A DNA stretch of 42,850 bases from Pseudomonadota bacterium (GCA_018817515.1 JAHIUD010000023.1:1-42850); one strand, 5' to 3'. Shown: positions 1 to 6,927, numbered from the stretch's first letter. Notes: generated from the sequence alone by a model not told the origin. Program-made: numbers and translations.

Positions 1-863
1 GCGTGGCCCGCGATGTGCCCGCGCGCGATGTTTACGCCGCCGGTGGTGATGGTCCGCGCGATGACCTCGCAGCGGGTCTCCGGCGCGTTCATGATGACGC
101 GGCTGCCGGTGTCCACATGCGAGCCCTTGGGCGTCACGATGACCGAGTTGAACCGGGCGATGGCCCCGCGCCCGTTGAGGTAGATGGCCGGGTACATCTG
201 CAGGGTGCCCACCGCGTTCATGAGCACGTAGTTGCTCTGGAACACGCCGCCCTCCTCCACCACGCCCACCGAGCGCGGGCGCACCGTGGCGTTCTCGCCC
301 CAGTTGTGGACCATGGTGAAGGTCAGCTTGCCGCCCTTCTTGACGTAGAATTCCGTGATGCCCAGGTGCGCGGCGTGGGTGCTGCCGTGGGCCGTGGAGC
401 AGCCGGTCATAATGTGCACCTCGCTGCCCTCTTCCACCACCACGATATTGTGCACGTTCTGGCCCGCGTTGTCGGCCTTGAGGAACAGGCAGGACTGCAC
501 GGGCTTTTCGATCTTCGCGCCCGGCTTGGTGCGGATGAAGTAGCCGCCGTGGGTGTTCTCGGCCACGTTCCTGGTGAACTCGTCCTTGCCTGGGTCAACG
601 AGCTTCCAGGCGTACTCCGGGAGGTTGTCGTAGCGCTTCATGGCCACGTTGAAGTCGAGCAGCTCCAGGCCCGGGTCGCGGCTCTTGCAGTGCACGGTGC
701 TCTGGTCCATGTGCATGAACACGGCGCTGGCGGAATCGGAATCGACATCCACGCCCGCGTGCAGGATGCGGTGCTTGTCGCTGGCGTCCAGGGTGCGCAG
801 GTCGGCTATCTCGCCGCGCTCGATGCCGGTGAAGGCGAAGTCGTTCAGGTTGACGTCTTTCAT
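1..863 (-). CDS. SufB/SufD-family Fe-S cluster scaffold protein (3' end beyond window)
   Basis: Reading the minus strand from ATG at 863 gives an open frame of 287 codons that runs off the left edge. The product begins MKDVNLNDFAF and shows the repetitive beta-helix character of SufB/SufD proteins, with segments such as HNIVVVEEGSEVHIMTGC and a late stretch ETRCEVIARTITTGG. Family knowledge: SufB-type proteins form the cytosolic scaffold on which Fe-S clusters are built, together with the SufC ATPase. Its ATG overlaps the TGA of sufC by 4 bp (ATGA), so the two are translationally coupled. Only one SufB/D-like gene is visible, as in minimal Suf systems of anaerobes. SufB versus SufD cannot be settled without the C-terminus. 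Long rightward open frames over this interval are GC-driven shadows. Confidence 0.9.
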   Translation of the reverse strand, partial: MKDVNLNDFAFTGIERGEIADLRTLDASDKHRILHAGVDVDSDSASAVFMHMDQSTVHCKSRDPGLELLDFNVAMKRYDNLPEYAWKLVDPGKDEFTRNVAENTHGGYFIRTKPGAKIEKPVQSCLFLKADNAGQNVHNIVVVEEGSEVHIMTGCSTAHGSTHAAHLGITEFYVKKGGKLTFTMVHNWGENATVRPRSVGVVEEGGVFQSNYVLMNAVGTLQMYPAIYLNGRGAIARFNSVIVTPKGSHVDTGSRVIMNAPETRCEVIARTITTGGVNIARGHIAGH

Positions 864-1663
864 GATGGGGTCCTTGTGAGGTCAAGGGGCTTAAGCCCCG
901 AGGGCTCGTTCAGGCACTTGATGCACTCCTGGTAGCCGAAGCTGCGGATGTGCTCCAGAATGTCGCGCGGCCGCGCCTCGCAGCAAAGGTGGCCCTCGTA
1001 GAGCACCTGGCCTCGGTCGGCGTTGATGTAGTCGAGGATGTAGCCGGTGTGGGTGATGATGAGCCCGCTGGTGCGCAGCTTGCATTTGAGCGGCTTGACG
1101 CAAGCGCCGGGCGGCAGGTCCACCTCGCCGTCCAGCAGGCGGCGCACCACTTTCCCGATGAGCTGCATGTTCTCCAGGTCAACGCCGCTTTCCGGCTCGT
1201 CAAAGAGCACGAAGCTGGGCTTCTGGGCCATGAGCTGCAACAACTCCGAGCGTTTGATCTCGCCGCCGGAGAAACCGGAGTTGATGTCGCGCTCCAGGAA
1301 ATCCACGAAGTTGACCTTGGCGGCCATGGCCTCGGGGTCGATGTCGCGGCCGCGGGCGCACATCTGCACCAGGTGCCGGGTCTTGAGTCCGTGGATGGTG
1401 GGCGGGCGCTGGAAGCTCATGCCGATCCCCAAGCGCGCGCGCTCGTACATGGGCATGTGGGTGATGTCCTGGCCGCGGAAGGTGATCTTGCCGCCGGTGA
1501 CGGTATAGCCCGAGAAGCCCATGAGGGTCATGAGCAGGGACGTCTTGCCCGAGCCGTTGGGCCCGAAAAGGATGAAGGTCTCGCCTTCCTTGATATGCAG
1601 GTCGATGCCGCGCAGCACCTCGCGGTTGCCGATGCTGACGCGCAGATCCTCAATCTTGAGCAT
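860..1663 (-). CDS. sufC: SufC, ABC-type ATPase of the Suf Fe-S assembly complex
   Basis: This 267-residue protein has all the ABC ATPase landmarks: Walker A GPNGSGKT at residues 34-41, Q-loop near FQRPPT at 85, signature FSGGE at 131-135, Walker B FVLFDEPESGVD at 151-162, and an H-loop in IITHTG. SufC powers conformational change of the SufB/D scaffold during cluster assembly in the cytosol. It is the first gene of a leftward pair and overlaps the next gene by 4 bp. The ATG at 1663 lies just before the MLKIEDLRV strand typical of the family. About 180 bp separate it from the divergent Smr gene, so the promoters must lie there, but none is obvious. Confidence 0.95.
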   Translation of the reverse strand: MLKIEDLRVSIGNREVLRGIDLHIKEGETFILFGPNGSGKTSLLMTLMGFSGYTVTGGKITFRGQDITHMPMYERARLGIGMSFQRPPTIHGLKTRHLVQMCARGRDIDPEAMAAKVNFVDFLERDINSGFSGGEIKRSELLQLMAQKPSFVLFDEPESGVDLENMQLIGKVVRRLLDGEVDLPPGACVKPLKCKLRTSGLIITHTGYILDYINADRGQVLYEGHLCCEARPRDILEHIRSFGYQECIKCLNEPSGLKPLDLTRTPS

Positions 1664-1843
1664 GGGAGCCTCGTCTTTCGCCGCCTGGTTTCGGCCCGGT
1701 TACAGACCGGCGGTCGCGGGCTGTTTCCTACCGATTTTGGCGGGCGAAGTCCAGTTGCCGCGCCAAAGCCTTCGCCTGCCCTGCCCCCGGCGCGCTTTGC
1801 TCCCGGCGGGCTTTGATGTACACTGCCGCAAGCGAGGCACATC

Positions 1844-2629
1844 ATGGCGAAGAAGCTCAACTCTCTGGACGACCTGAAGGACCTGAAGCTGCCGGGCGGC
1901 AAGGCCAGGACCACCCCGCTGGACCTGGCACGCATCGCCATGAAGGGCGGCCACGTCCCTCCGAAATCATCCCCCCAGGCCAACCAGCCCAAGACCTCGA
2001 CAAAGTCCGCGCAGACGGCCCCCGAACAGGACAGCGCCGACGACTCCCTGTTCTTCCGGGCCATGCAGGGCGTCGCACCGGTGGCCGGCAGCGGCCGCCA
2101 GATCCAGCCGCCCCCACCGCTCCCGCCAGCCAGCGAGCCCGAGGACGGCGACGACACGGACGCCAGGCTCATGCAGCAGGCGGTGCAAGGCGCCATAGAG
2201 TTCGACCTGGAGCTGTCGGACGAGTACATGCGCGGGTTCGTGCGCGGACTGGACTCCAAGATCTTCCAGCAGCTCAAGGCCGGGAGCCTGTCCGTGGAGG
2301 GGCACCTGGACCTGCACGGACAGAACGCGGACCAGGCGCGCGACGCGCTGATGTTCTTCATGCGCGAAAGCTATCTGGCAGGCCGGCGCGTGGTGCTGGT
2401 AATCCCCGGTCGGGGCAAGAACTCGCCGGGGGGCCTGAGCATCCTGCGCGCGGAGATCCAAAGCTGGCTTACGCGCGAGCCGCTGCGGCGCATCGTGCTG
2501 GCCTTTTGCACGGCCCAGCCGCGCGACGGCGGCACAGGCGCGCTGTACGTGCTGCTGCGGAAAATCCGCAAGAGCGTGGGCAAGGTGGCCTGGGACAAGC
2601 AGATGAACTGGGAGGATCTTGACCGCTGA
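1844..2629 (+). CDS. Smr-domain protein
   Basis: This 261-residue protein has a basic, proline-rich N-terminal half (residues 1-115) followed by a C-terminal Smr domain. Visible motifs are DLHG at 156-159, VIPGRGKNS at 186-194 and GGTGALYVLL at 229-238. Smr domains, found alone or at the end of MutS2, are nicking endonucleases or RNA-binding/cleaving domains; stand-alone bacterial versions are linked to DNA repair or ribosome-collision rescue. The exact role here is unknown. The ATG at 1844 follows GAGG with a 6-nt spacing. It is the last host protein gene before the tRNA used as phage attachment site. Confidence 0.85.
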   Translation: MAKKLNSLDDLKDLKLPGGKARTTPLDLARIAMKGGHVPPKSSPQANQPKTSTKSAQTAPEQDSADDSLFFRAMQGVAPVAGSGRQIQPPPPLPPASEPEDGDDTDARLMQQAVQGAIEFDLELSDEYMRGFVRGLDSKIFQQLKAGSLSVEGHLDLHGQNADQARDALMFFMRESYLAGRRVVLVIPGRGKNSPGGLSILRAEIQSWLTREPLRRIVLAFCTAQPRDGGTGALYVLLRKIRKSVGKVAWDKQMNWEDLDR

Positions 2630-2716
2630 CGCCGCCCCTGACTGGCCCTTGCCAGCGGCCCCTGCTCAATGTATATCCCCCCTCTCGAAACGGCATCACA
2701 CCCGCCTTTCAAGTGC

Positions 2717-2810
2717 GGAGAGGTAGCGAAGTGGCCGTAACGCGCCCGACTCGAAATCGGGTTACGGACTAATAATCCGTACGTGGGTTCAAATCCCACC
2801 CTCTCCGCCA
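2717..2810 (+). tRNA. tRNA-Ser(CGA)
   Basis: The acceptor arms GGAGAGG (2717-2723) and CCTCTCC (2800-2806) pair fully, followed by discriminator G and an encoded CCA. The anticodon arm is CCCGA-CTCGAAA-TCGGG, giving anticodon CGA, which reads UCG serine codons. A long variable arm lies between the anticodon and T arms, as expected for class II tRNA-Ser, and the T arm is GTGGG-TTCAAAT-CCCAC. The gene is intact. Its last 33 bp are also the left attachment repeat of the prophage, so integration kept the tRNA functional. Confidence 0.97.
2778..2810 (+). repeat. attL core (33-bp direct repeat inside tRNA-Ser 3' end)
   Basis: The 33 bases covering the end of the variable arm, the T arm and the acceptor with CCA are identical to 37474-37506. 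Identity stops right after CCA on one side and one base before GTACGTGGG on the other. Confidence 0.95.
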
Positions 2811-2860
2811 TTTTTATCCAACAATTCAAGCGGTTAAGACAAGCGGACCCCCCGAAAAGC

Positions 2861-2880
2861 GTTTGGCACATGTTTGGCAC
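2861..2880 (+). repeat. Tandem GTTTGGCAC direct repeats near attL
   Basis: The 9-bp word GTTTGGCAC occurs at 2861-2869 and 2872-2880, 51 bp inside attL. Two short direct repeats at this distance from the core are what arm-type binding sites of a tyrosine integrase look like. The assignment is by position only. Confidence 0.4.
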
Positions 2881-2887
2881 TACCCCA

Positions 2888-2916
2888 GGGGGGAGGATGT
2901 TTTCCTCCCCCCTTTT
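2888..2916 (+). terminator. Rho-independent terminator inside attL
   Basis: GGGGGGAGGA (2888-2897) pairs perfectly with TCCTCCCCCC (2903-2912) around a 5-nt loop and is followed by TTTT. It would stop transcripts leaving the tRNA gene from entering the phage origin-like region. Confidence 0.8.
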
Positions 2917-3057
2917 GCGTGTGCGGCCGCAGCTCGGCACCGGCGTGGGCACAGTCCCTCCCTGGCCGGGTGGATGATCCCCCCCTGACCGAGCCCAGGC
3001 ACGCGCGCATCACGTGCGCATGCGCCTGCGCGTGCGTGGGCAAAGTTCCAGCGGGTG

Positions 3058-3373
3058 GGGGGCATCGGAATGGGGTGACTTTGGTTACAAGCTTTTCGAG
3101 ACGCCCGCGACCTATTGAGAGACAAGGCTTGCCGGGCTTCAATAATAAGTAACTTTTTTAGTAACTAAAGGTGACATTGTTACTGTAAGCTGTGCACCTT
3201 GACGGCGTTTTTGGGGGTGCTATAATGCCCTTAAATCATTGAGTGTAACTTTTTAGGTTACTCTTTGTTACCCCTGCCTGTTACAAGATTTGCCCTCGAA
3301 AATCCCTGCAAAACGCCACTTTTCAGGCATTGCATCCGGCTTGTCACAAATGTCACCCCGTTCCGATGCCCCC
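3058..3373. other. Candidate replication origin: inverted repeat plus GTNAC iterons
   Basis: This interval has no credible gene. Arms at 3058-3092 and 3339-3373 form an inverted repeat matching at 31 of 35 positions. In and between the arms the pentamer GTNAC occurs twelve times: GTGAC 3075; GTTAC 3084; GTAAC 3149 and 3161; GTGAC 3171; GTTAC 3179; GTAAC 3245; GTTAC 3257, 3267 and 3280; GTCAC 3343 and 3352. Many sit in the longer form GGTKACA. An AT-rich patch (3141-3170) lies in the middle. Family knowledge: P4-type primase-helicases bind iterated short repeats at ori and an accessory region. This phage encodes a primase-helicase and no rolling-circle initiator, so origin is the best reading. 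A partition site or enhancer is also possible. Confidence 0.55.
3199..3226 (+). promoter_or_regulatory. Strong sigma70-type promoter inside the origin-like region
   Basis: TTGACG (3199-3204) and a perfect TATAAT (3221-3226) are 16 bp apart. Initiation near 3233 would make a transcript crossing four GTNAC sites and the right inverted-repeat arm, with no good start codon until 3507. It could give a primer or activating RNA for replication, or a leader for the 3507 gene. Confidence 0.7.
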
Positions 3374-3444
3374 TCTCCTACAGCCTCACCCTCCCCCCGA
3401 AAACGCCCTGTGCTGGACGCTTCCGGCGTATCTGCTATAGGCAG

Positions 3445-3481
3445 TTGCCAATACCTTCGTCATAGGGCAAATAGCCCTATG
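3445..3481 (+). promoter_or_regulatory. Promoter/operator with TAGGGC-N5-GCCCTA dyad (copy 1 of 3)
   Basis: TTGCCA (3445-3450) is followed after 12 nt by TAGGGC, then AAATA, then GCCCTA. The dyad extends to CATAGGGC/GCCCTATG. The same TTGnCA-N12-dyad arrangement occurs at 4410-4444 and 28277-28311. If TTGCCA is a -35 box, the dyad covers the -10 region, so it is a likely operator. The gene at 3507 starts about 25 bp downstream. Confidence 0.6.
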
Positions 3482-3506
3482 ACACAAAAAAATGAGGGGG
3501 GGCAAT

Positions 3507-4367
3507 ATGGCGTTGATCCAGTGCCCGGAGTGCAAGAAGTCCATATCCAGCGAGGCCTCGACGTGCCCGAAATGCGGAGCGCCGATCACAGCCGAGCATG
3601 TCGCGTCCGCCGTCCAACAACGGAAAACTATGCGGCTTGGCTGCCTGGCCTTTGTCGCCATCTTCCTGATCGGCGGGCTCTGGATGGGCATGAAGGACTC
3701 AAAGGACATGCCCACCAGGTCAGCCGTTGAAAAGAGCCTCCGCACCGGCGGCACGATGGGGCCGACCGATGTCGCAGACCTCTACGGCGGCAAGGCCGTG
3801 CTCTCCGGCAACGGTGCCGCGTGGTGGGTCAAGGATGGAAATGTGTACTCGGCAAACGGCAATGCCCTGGGCATTTCAAACGCGCCAGCATCGCCGCCTT
3901 CCGTCGATTACGCGGCCATCAATCGTGCAATCGGGGGCGAAAAGATGCCGCTCCCGCCGCACCTGGGGATGACCACGACCGCCTTCATCGGCAAGGTCAA
4001 CGAGGCCCTGGCCGCCGCAAAGCTCCAGCCTCTGGCAAAAGAAACATTCTTCAGCTACTCGGCCACGGTGGGCAAGGAGAGAACCGGGGCGCTGCGCTTT
4101 GAGGAGGTCGGCGGAATGCTCACAGCTGTCTACGCCGAAATGCCCCTTGAGGCCGACCGTGATAGCCCGCGCCGCAAGGCCCAGCTCGGCATGGTCATGG
4201 CCGTCATCTCCGCCTTGGTTCCAGAGGGCGAGGCAGGTACGGACAAAGCTGTTGCTGGGCTGTTCAGGAAAGGGGAGGCTACCGGGAGCTATGATGCGGG
4301 GGGCCTTGTCCTGACCTCCGAAAAGAAGGCCAGCAGCTTCTCCGTCACCGCCAAACCAAAACGTTGA
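3507..4367 (+). CDS. Zinc-ribbon, single-pass membrane protein of unknown function
   Basis: The product is 286 residues. Residues 6-24 form a zinc ribbon with CPECKK and CPKCGAP knuckles. A basic stretch (QQRKTMR) leads into one hydrophobic segment (about residues 44-60, LGCLAFVAIFLIGGLW), after which a larger soluble domain follows. The layout predicts a cytoplasmic zinc ribbon and an external C-terminal domain. The ATG at 3507 is preferred over an in-frame ATG at 3492 because it follows a GAGGGGGGG tract at good spacing. It stands alone behind the shared operator, like an accessory lysogenic conversion (moron) gene. I do not recognise a specific family for the C-terminal domain. Confidence 0.75.
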   Translation: MALIQCPECKKSISSEASTCPKCGAPITAEHVASAVQQRKTMRLGCLAFVAIFLIGGLWMGMKDSKDMPTRSAVEKSLRTGGTMGPTDVADLYGGKAVLSGNGAAWWVKDGNVYSANGNALGISNAPASPPSVDYAAINRAIGGEKMPLPPHLGMTTTAFIGKVNEALAAAKLQPLAKETFFSYSATVGKERTGALRFEEVGGMLTAVYAEMPLEADRDSPRRKAQLGMVMAVISALVPEGEAGTDKAVAGLFRKGEATGSYDAGGLVLTSEKKASSFSVTAKPKR

Positions 4368-4409
4368 GAGCGCTGACAAAAAATGGGGGGGGGACCAAAT
4401 TGATCCCCC

Positions 4410-4444
4410 TTGACACATGTTCCGTCCTAGGGCAGACAGCCCTA
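4410..4444 (+). promoter_or_regulatory. Promoter/operator with TAGGGC-N5-GCCCTA dyad (copy 2 of 3)
   Basis: TTGACA (4410-4415), 12 nt, then TAGGGC (4428-4433)-AGACA-GCCCTA (4439-4444). No convincing -10 hexamer lies at the normal spacing, which suggests activator dependence or an unusual promoter. It precedes the leader RNA of the antirepressor-like gene. The upstream run GGGGGA...TCCCCC (4389-4409) may be a weak terminator for the 3507 gene. Confidence 0.6.
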
Positions 4445-4640
4445 CAGGAGTTCGTAACTCCTTTAGCAACAGGCGGCCCCACACCCGTCAGACCTTGTGG
4501 GATTTTTGCTTTCCAGCCCCCTGGAAAGTCCTCGGCTATCAGCCGGGTGTTGGGGAAATACAAGACCCGCGAGGGGAAATACCCAACCGGCCTGTTGCGG
4601 TTACGAGCACCCGGCCCTTGCCTATCGTAGGGCATGGGGT
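4445..4640 (+). ncRNA. C4-like antisense/leader RNA, copy A (upstream of antirepressor-like gene)
   Basis: The stretch has no supported ORF but shares an ordered set of helices with 28312-28500. P1: GGAG 4447-4450 with CTCC 4458-4461. P2: CCCACA 4478-4483 with TGTGGG 4496-4501. P3: CTTTCCAG 4509-4516 with CTGGAAAG 4521-4528. A closing helix: CCGGGTG 4543-4549 with CACCCGG 4608-4614. A CCC-GCGA-GGG tetraloop hairpin: 4566-4575. An anti-SD hairpin: AACCG 4585-4589 with CGGTT 4598-4602, loop GCCTGTTG. A last hairpin: TGCC 4619-4622 with GGCA 4631-4634. The loop is complementary at 7 positions to CAACAGG (4653-4659) in the ribosome-binding region of the next gene. TTACGA (4601-4606) pairs with TCGTAA (4644-4649) in the same leader. 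Known parallel: the C4 RNA upstream of ant in P1/P7/N15 and CI RNA of P4. The 5' end is a guess from the promoter element. Confidence 0.75.
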
Positions 4641-4667
4641 CAATCGTAAATTCAACAGGAGCCCTTC

Positions 4668-5636
4668 ATGTCTGAACTTCTGCCCTTCGCATTTGAGGAT
4701 TCCCTGGTGCGCGTGCGCGCGGACGCCGACGGCGAGCCGTGGTTCGTGGCCAAGGACGTGTGCAACGTGCTCGGTCTGGAGAATCCAAGAACGAGCACCG
4801 CCCTCTTGGATGATGACGAAAAGGGGGTCCATACTATGGACACCCTTGGCGGCCCCCAGGAGATGTCCACCGTCTCCGAGTCCGGCCTCTACAGCCTGGT
4901 CTTCCGCTCCCGCAAGCCGGAGGCCAAGCGCTTCCGCAAGTGGGTCACGGCAGAGGTACTGCCCAGCCTGCGCAAGACAGGCAGCTACGCGGCAGGCCCG
5001 GCCTCGGCCAGCATGGAGCAACTGCGCGAGCTGGTGGCCGTGTGGGCCATGCTGACGGAAATGCCGCGCGCCGCGCTGCTGTCCCAGGTGCTCTTGCGCT
5101 TCGGCCTCGCAGGGGAGGAAGAGCCCGCTGGTGCGGTGCTGGCCGCCGTGCGCTTCGTGCTGGAGCAAAACGACGTCCTGCTGTGCAAGGGCCGCCGGGT
5201 AAGCCAGAAGTCCGTGCGGCTGTACGAGGCCTTCACCAACGGCGAGCTGTTCGAGCCGGAGCTGGTCTCCGCCTTCTGGAAGCAGTTCGACCTGCTCAAC
5301 ACCGAGCCCGGCCCGGACGGGGACGCGCCCGGCTGGCTCAACCACTCCCGCTCGCCGGGCCTGCTGGCCGTGAACCTGCCGCAGTTCCTGCGCGCCTCGC
5401 AGACCTTCGGGCTGTTCGCCTTCAACGGTGCGGAGCTACGGCGGCTTCTGCGGCGCAGCTACCCGCGCAAGCTGGCCGCCGTCAACAAGACCATGCGCAG
5501 CCCTCACGCTGGCAAACCGGTAAAATGCTGGGTGTTCTACCTTAACACGAGCCCGATATCGGACGATTGGGGAGACAGTCCCACCGCGCGCGGCACGCGT
5601 CCGGAAACCGAACCCAACGGGGAGGGGCGGGCATGA
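4668..5636 (+). CDS. BRO-N domain antirepressor-like protein with primase-type C-terminal domain
   Basis: The protein has 322 residues. Residues 5-105 form a BRO-N (Bro/antirepressor) DNA-binding domain, with WFVAKDVCNVLGL, the SESGLYSLVFRSRKPEAKRFRKWVT core and VLPSLRKTG. Residues about 197-291 resemble the last 95 residues of the phage primase-helicase (30803-33508): both have an FW..F helix, a .LA.NL..F motif and end in KPxKCWVF. BRO-N proteins often act as phage antirepressors that trigger induction. The ATG at 4668 follows CAGGAG, which is the target of the leader RNA loop upstream. The stop overlaps the next gene (ATGA). Translation is probably RNA-controlled and transcription dyad-controlled. 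Confidence 0.85.
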   Translation: MSELLPFAFEDSLVRVRADADGEPWFVAKDVCNVLGLENPRTSTALLDDDEKGVHTMDTLGGPQEMSTVSESGLYSLVFRSRKPEAKRFRKWVTAEVLPSLRKTGSYAAGPASASMEQLRELVAVWAMLTEMPRAALLSQVLLRFGLAGEEEPAGAVLAAVRFVLEQNDVLLCKGRRVSQKSVRLYEAFTNGELFEPELVSAFWKQFDLLNTEPGPDGDAPGWLNHSRSPGLLAVNLPQFLRASQTFGLFAFNGAELRRLLRRSYPRKLAAVNKTMRSPHAGKPVKCWVFYLNTSPISDDWGDSPTARGTRPETEPNGEGRA

Positions 5637-5881
5637 GCACCGACACCGTATACCCGGATGCCTTTGCCGTGGTCGCCGGTTTGGATCGGACCGCCAACGA
5701 TCTGTATGAGCTGGCGCAAGAGTGCTGGACAGCCGCAGAAATTGTTCGCACTGCTGTCCGTTCCGGCGAACCAAAGGCCGAAGCACTCGACCACCTGCAC
5801 AAGCAGCTCGCCTGGCTGACCGGCGATATGGAGCGCATGCGCGCCGCGCTCCGTAGGGAGGAGCCCTCCCATGCACGTTGA
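5633..5881 (+). CDS. Small hypothetical protein (antirepressor operon)
   Basis: This 82-residue protein starts at ATG 5633 after GGAGGGGCGG and overlaps the antirepressor stop by 4 bp. It is helical, acidic N-terminally and basic C-terminally, with no motif I recognise. Tight overlap on both sides places it in one operon with the antirepressor-like gene and under the same leader RNA. Confidence 0.7.
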   Translation: MSTDTVYPDAFAVVAGLDRTANDLYELAQECWTAAEIVRTAVRSGEPKAEALDHLHKQLAWLTGDMERMRAALRREEPSHAR

Positions 5882-6074
5882 AACAGAACCCCTCGCCAGG
5901 CTGTTCGCCCACGTCGAGGCCCTGCGCACTACTGCGGAAGGCCTGCCGGACGAACAGGGTGGGCTTGCCCTGCTGCTGACCCTCCAGGCCGAAGACATTG
6001 AGGCCATAGCCAACAGGATGGATGGAGAAGGCTGGCGGCCTCGCGAGATGAAACAGGCCGACGCGCCCAACTAG
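5871..6074 (+). CDS. Small hypothetical protein (end of antirepressor operon)
   Basis: This 67-residue protein overlaps the preceding gene by 11 bp and has GTAGGGAGGAG upstream as ribosome-binding site. It is mostly helical and acidic. It is the last gene before a strong terminator. Function unknown. Confidence 0.7.
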   Translation: MHVETEPLARLFAHVEALRTTAEGLPDEQGGLALLLTLQAEDIEAIANRMDGEGWRPREMKQADAPN

Positions 6075-6084
6075 CCCACGGTGC

Positions 6085-6120
6085 AAGCTCCGGAGTCGGC
6101 AACGGCTCCGGAGCTTTTTT
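6085..6120 (+). terminator. Rho-independent terminator of the antirepressor operon
   Basis: AAGCTCCGGAG (6085-6095) pairs over 11 bp with CTCCGGAGCTT (6106-6116), followed by a T run to 6120. Confidence 0.92.
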
Positions 6121-6171
6121 GTGTATAAAATACACAAAATACTTGACCGCTACACAAGAAGTGTGTAGTTT
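6117..6171 (+). promoter_or_regulatory. hicAB promoter/operator with two dyads
   Basis: A 23-bp palindrome centred at 6128 (TTTTGTGTAT-AAA-ATACACAAAA, 6117-6139) is followed by TTGACC (6143-6148) and a second dyad CTACAC-N7-GTGTAG (6150-6168). TAGTTT at 6166-6171 is a possible -10 box at 17-bp spacing. HicB antitoxins repress their own promoter, so these dyads are the likely HicB/HicAB sites. Confidence 0.65.
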
Positions 6172-6195
6172 TCTTTTCAGGCGAACGGAGGGAAC

Positions 6196-6384
6196 GTGGA
6201 AAGCAGACAGGTCATCAAAAAGCTGGAGGAAGACGGCTGGGAACATGTGGGGACGCGCGGCGACCACTGGTACTTCAAGCACCCCGCCAAGCCCGGCAAG
6301 GTCACAGTCCAGCACCCGGTAAAGGATTTGTGGATCAAGAACATCAAAAGCATCGAAAAGGCGTCCGGGGTGAAGCTGCGCTAG
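6196..6384 (+). CDS. hicA: HicA-family mRNA interferase toxin
   Basis: This 62-residue protein has the HicA double-stranded-RNA-binding fold signature: an N-terminal helix MESRQVIKKLEEDGW, then GTRGDHWYFKHP containing the expected catalytic histidine, then VTVQHPVKDL and a terminal helix. HicA toxins cleave mRNA and are neutralised by HicB. Translation starts at GTG 6196 after CGGAGGGAAC. It precedes hicB, the usual order. An inverted repeat straddles its stop codon. Confidence 0.92.
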   Translation: MESRQVIKKLEEDGWEHVGTRGDHWYFKHPAKPGKVTVQHPVKDLWIKNIKSIEKASGVKLR

Positions 6385-6415
6385 GCGGCTTCACCCCTCG
6401 GTCGAGCGTCTCGAC
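6367..6415 (+). promoter_or_regulatory. Two hairpins between hicA and hicB
   Basis: GGGGTGAAGC (6367-6376) and GCTTCACCCC (6388-6397) form a perfect 10-bp stem that encloses the hicA stop. It is followed by GTCGAG-CGT-CTCGAC (6401-6415). There is no T run, so an attenuator or mRNA-stability element that sets the HicB:HicA ratio is more likely than a terminator. Confidence 0.5.
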
Positions 6416-6468
6416 GGGATCGCGTACTCACTATCTGACTGAACCTACTGCCACATTGAGGCGATACC

Positions 6469-6927
6469 ATGTACTACATCGCTGTATTTCACCCCATAGA
6501 AGAACACCCCGGCGGCTATGTCGCGACCTTCCCGGACCTGCCGGGTTGCGTCACCCAGGGAGAGAACTTCGCCCAGGCGTTCGCCATGGCCCAGGAGGCT
6601 CTGGAAGGATTCCTGGACGTGCTGCGCCAGGACGGTGATCCCATCCCGGCTCCGTCCGACTTCAAGGCGGCCAGGGCCAAGGCGGAGGCCGAGGCCATGG
6701 AGGATGGCGAGGCCCTGCACCAGGCCGCCATTCTGCAGGCCGTGCCCGCGCCGCCACAGGGCGCCCCGGTCCGGATCAACGTGTCTCTGGCCCCGAACGT
6801 CCTGGCGCGCATCGACAGGGTCGCCAAGGTCGAGGGGCTGACCCGCTCTGGCTTCCTTGCGGCGGCCGCGCGGCACTACATGAACCAGATAGCGGCCGAG
6901 GAGCCCGGCGGAGAGGCTCGGGGCTAG
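6469..6927 (+). CDS. hicB: HicB-family antitoxin
   Basis: This 152-residue protein has an N-terminal HicB partial RNase-H-like fold (MYYIAVFHP...GGYVATFPDLPGCVTQGENFAQA), a linker rich in Ala and Glu, and a C-terminal ribbon-helix-helix DNA-binding segment (RINVSLAPNVLARIDRVAKVEGLTRSGFLA). It neutralises HicA and represses the operon. The 84-bp gap from hicA is long for this pair and contains two hairpins. The linker (about residues 60-95) makes it longer than the simplest HicB proteins. Confidence 0.93.
   Translation: MYYIAVFHPIEEHPGGYVATFPDLPGCVTQGENFAQAFAMAQEALEGFLDVLRQDGDPIPAPSDFKAARAKAEAEAMEDGEALHQAAILQAVPAPPQGAPVRINVSLAPNVLARIDRVAKVEGLTRSGFLAAAARHYMNQIAAEEPGGEARG

Noticed and set aside
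3-935. Long rightward open frame over the SufB-like gene
   Set aside because: It is antisense to a well-supported SufB/D protein, rich in His/Val/Arg from codon shadow, and has no family character.
4410-4444. Treating TTGACA at 4410 and 28277 as ordinary sigma70 promoters
   Set aside because: No acceptable -10 box lies 16-18 bp downstream; the conserved dyad occupies that place, so an activated or unusual promoter is more likely.
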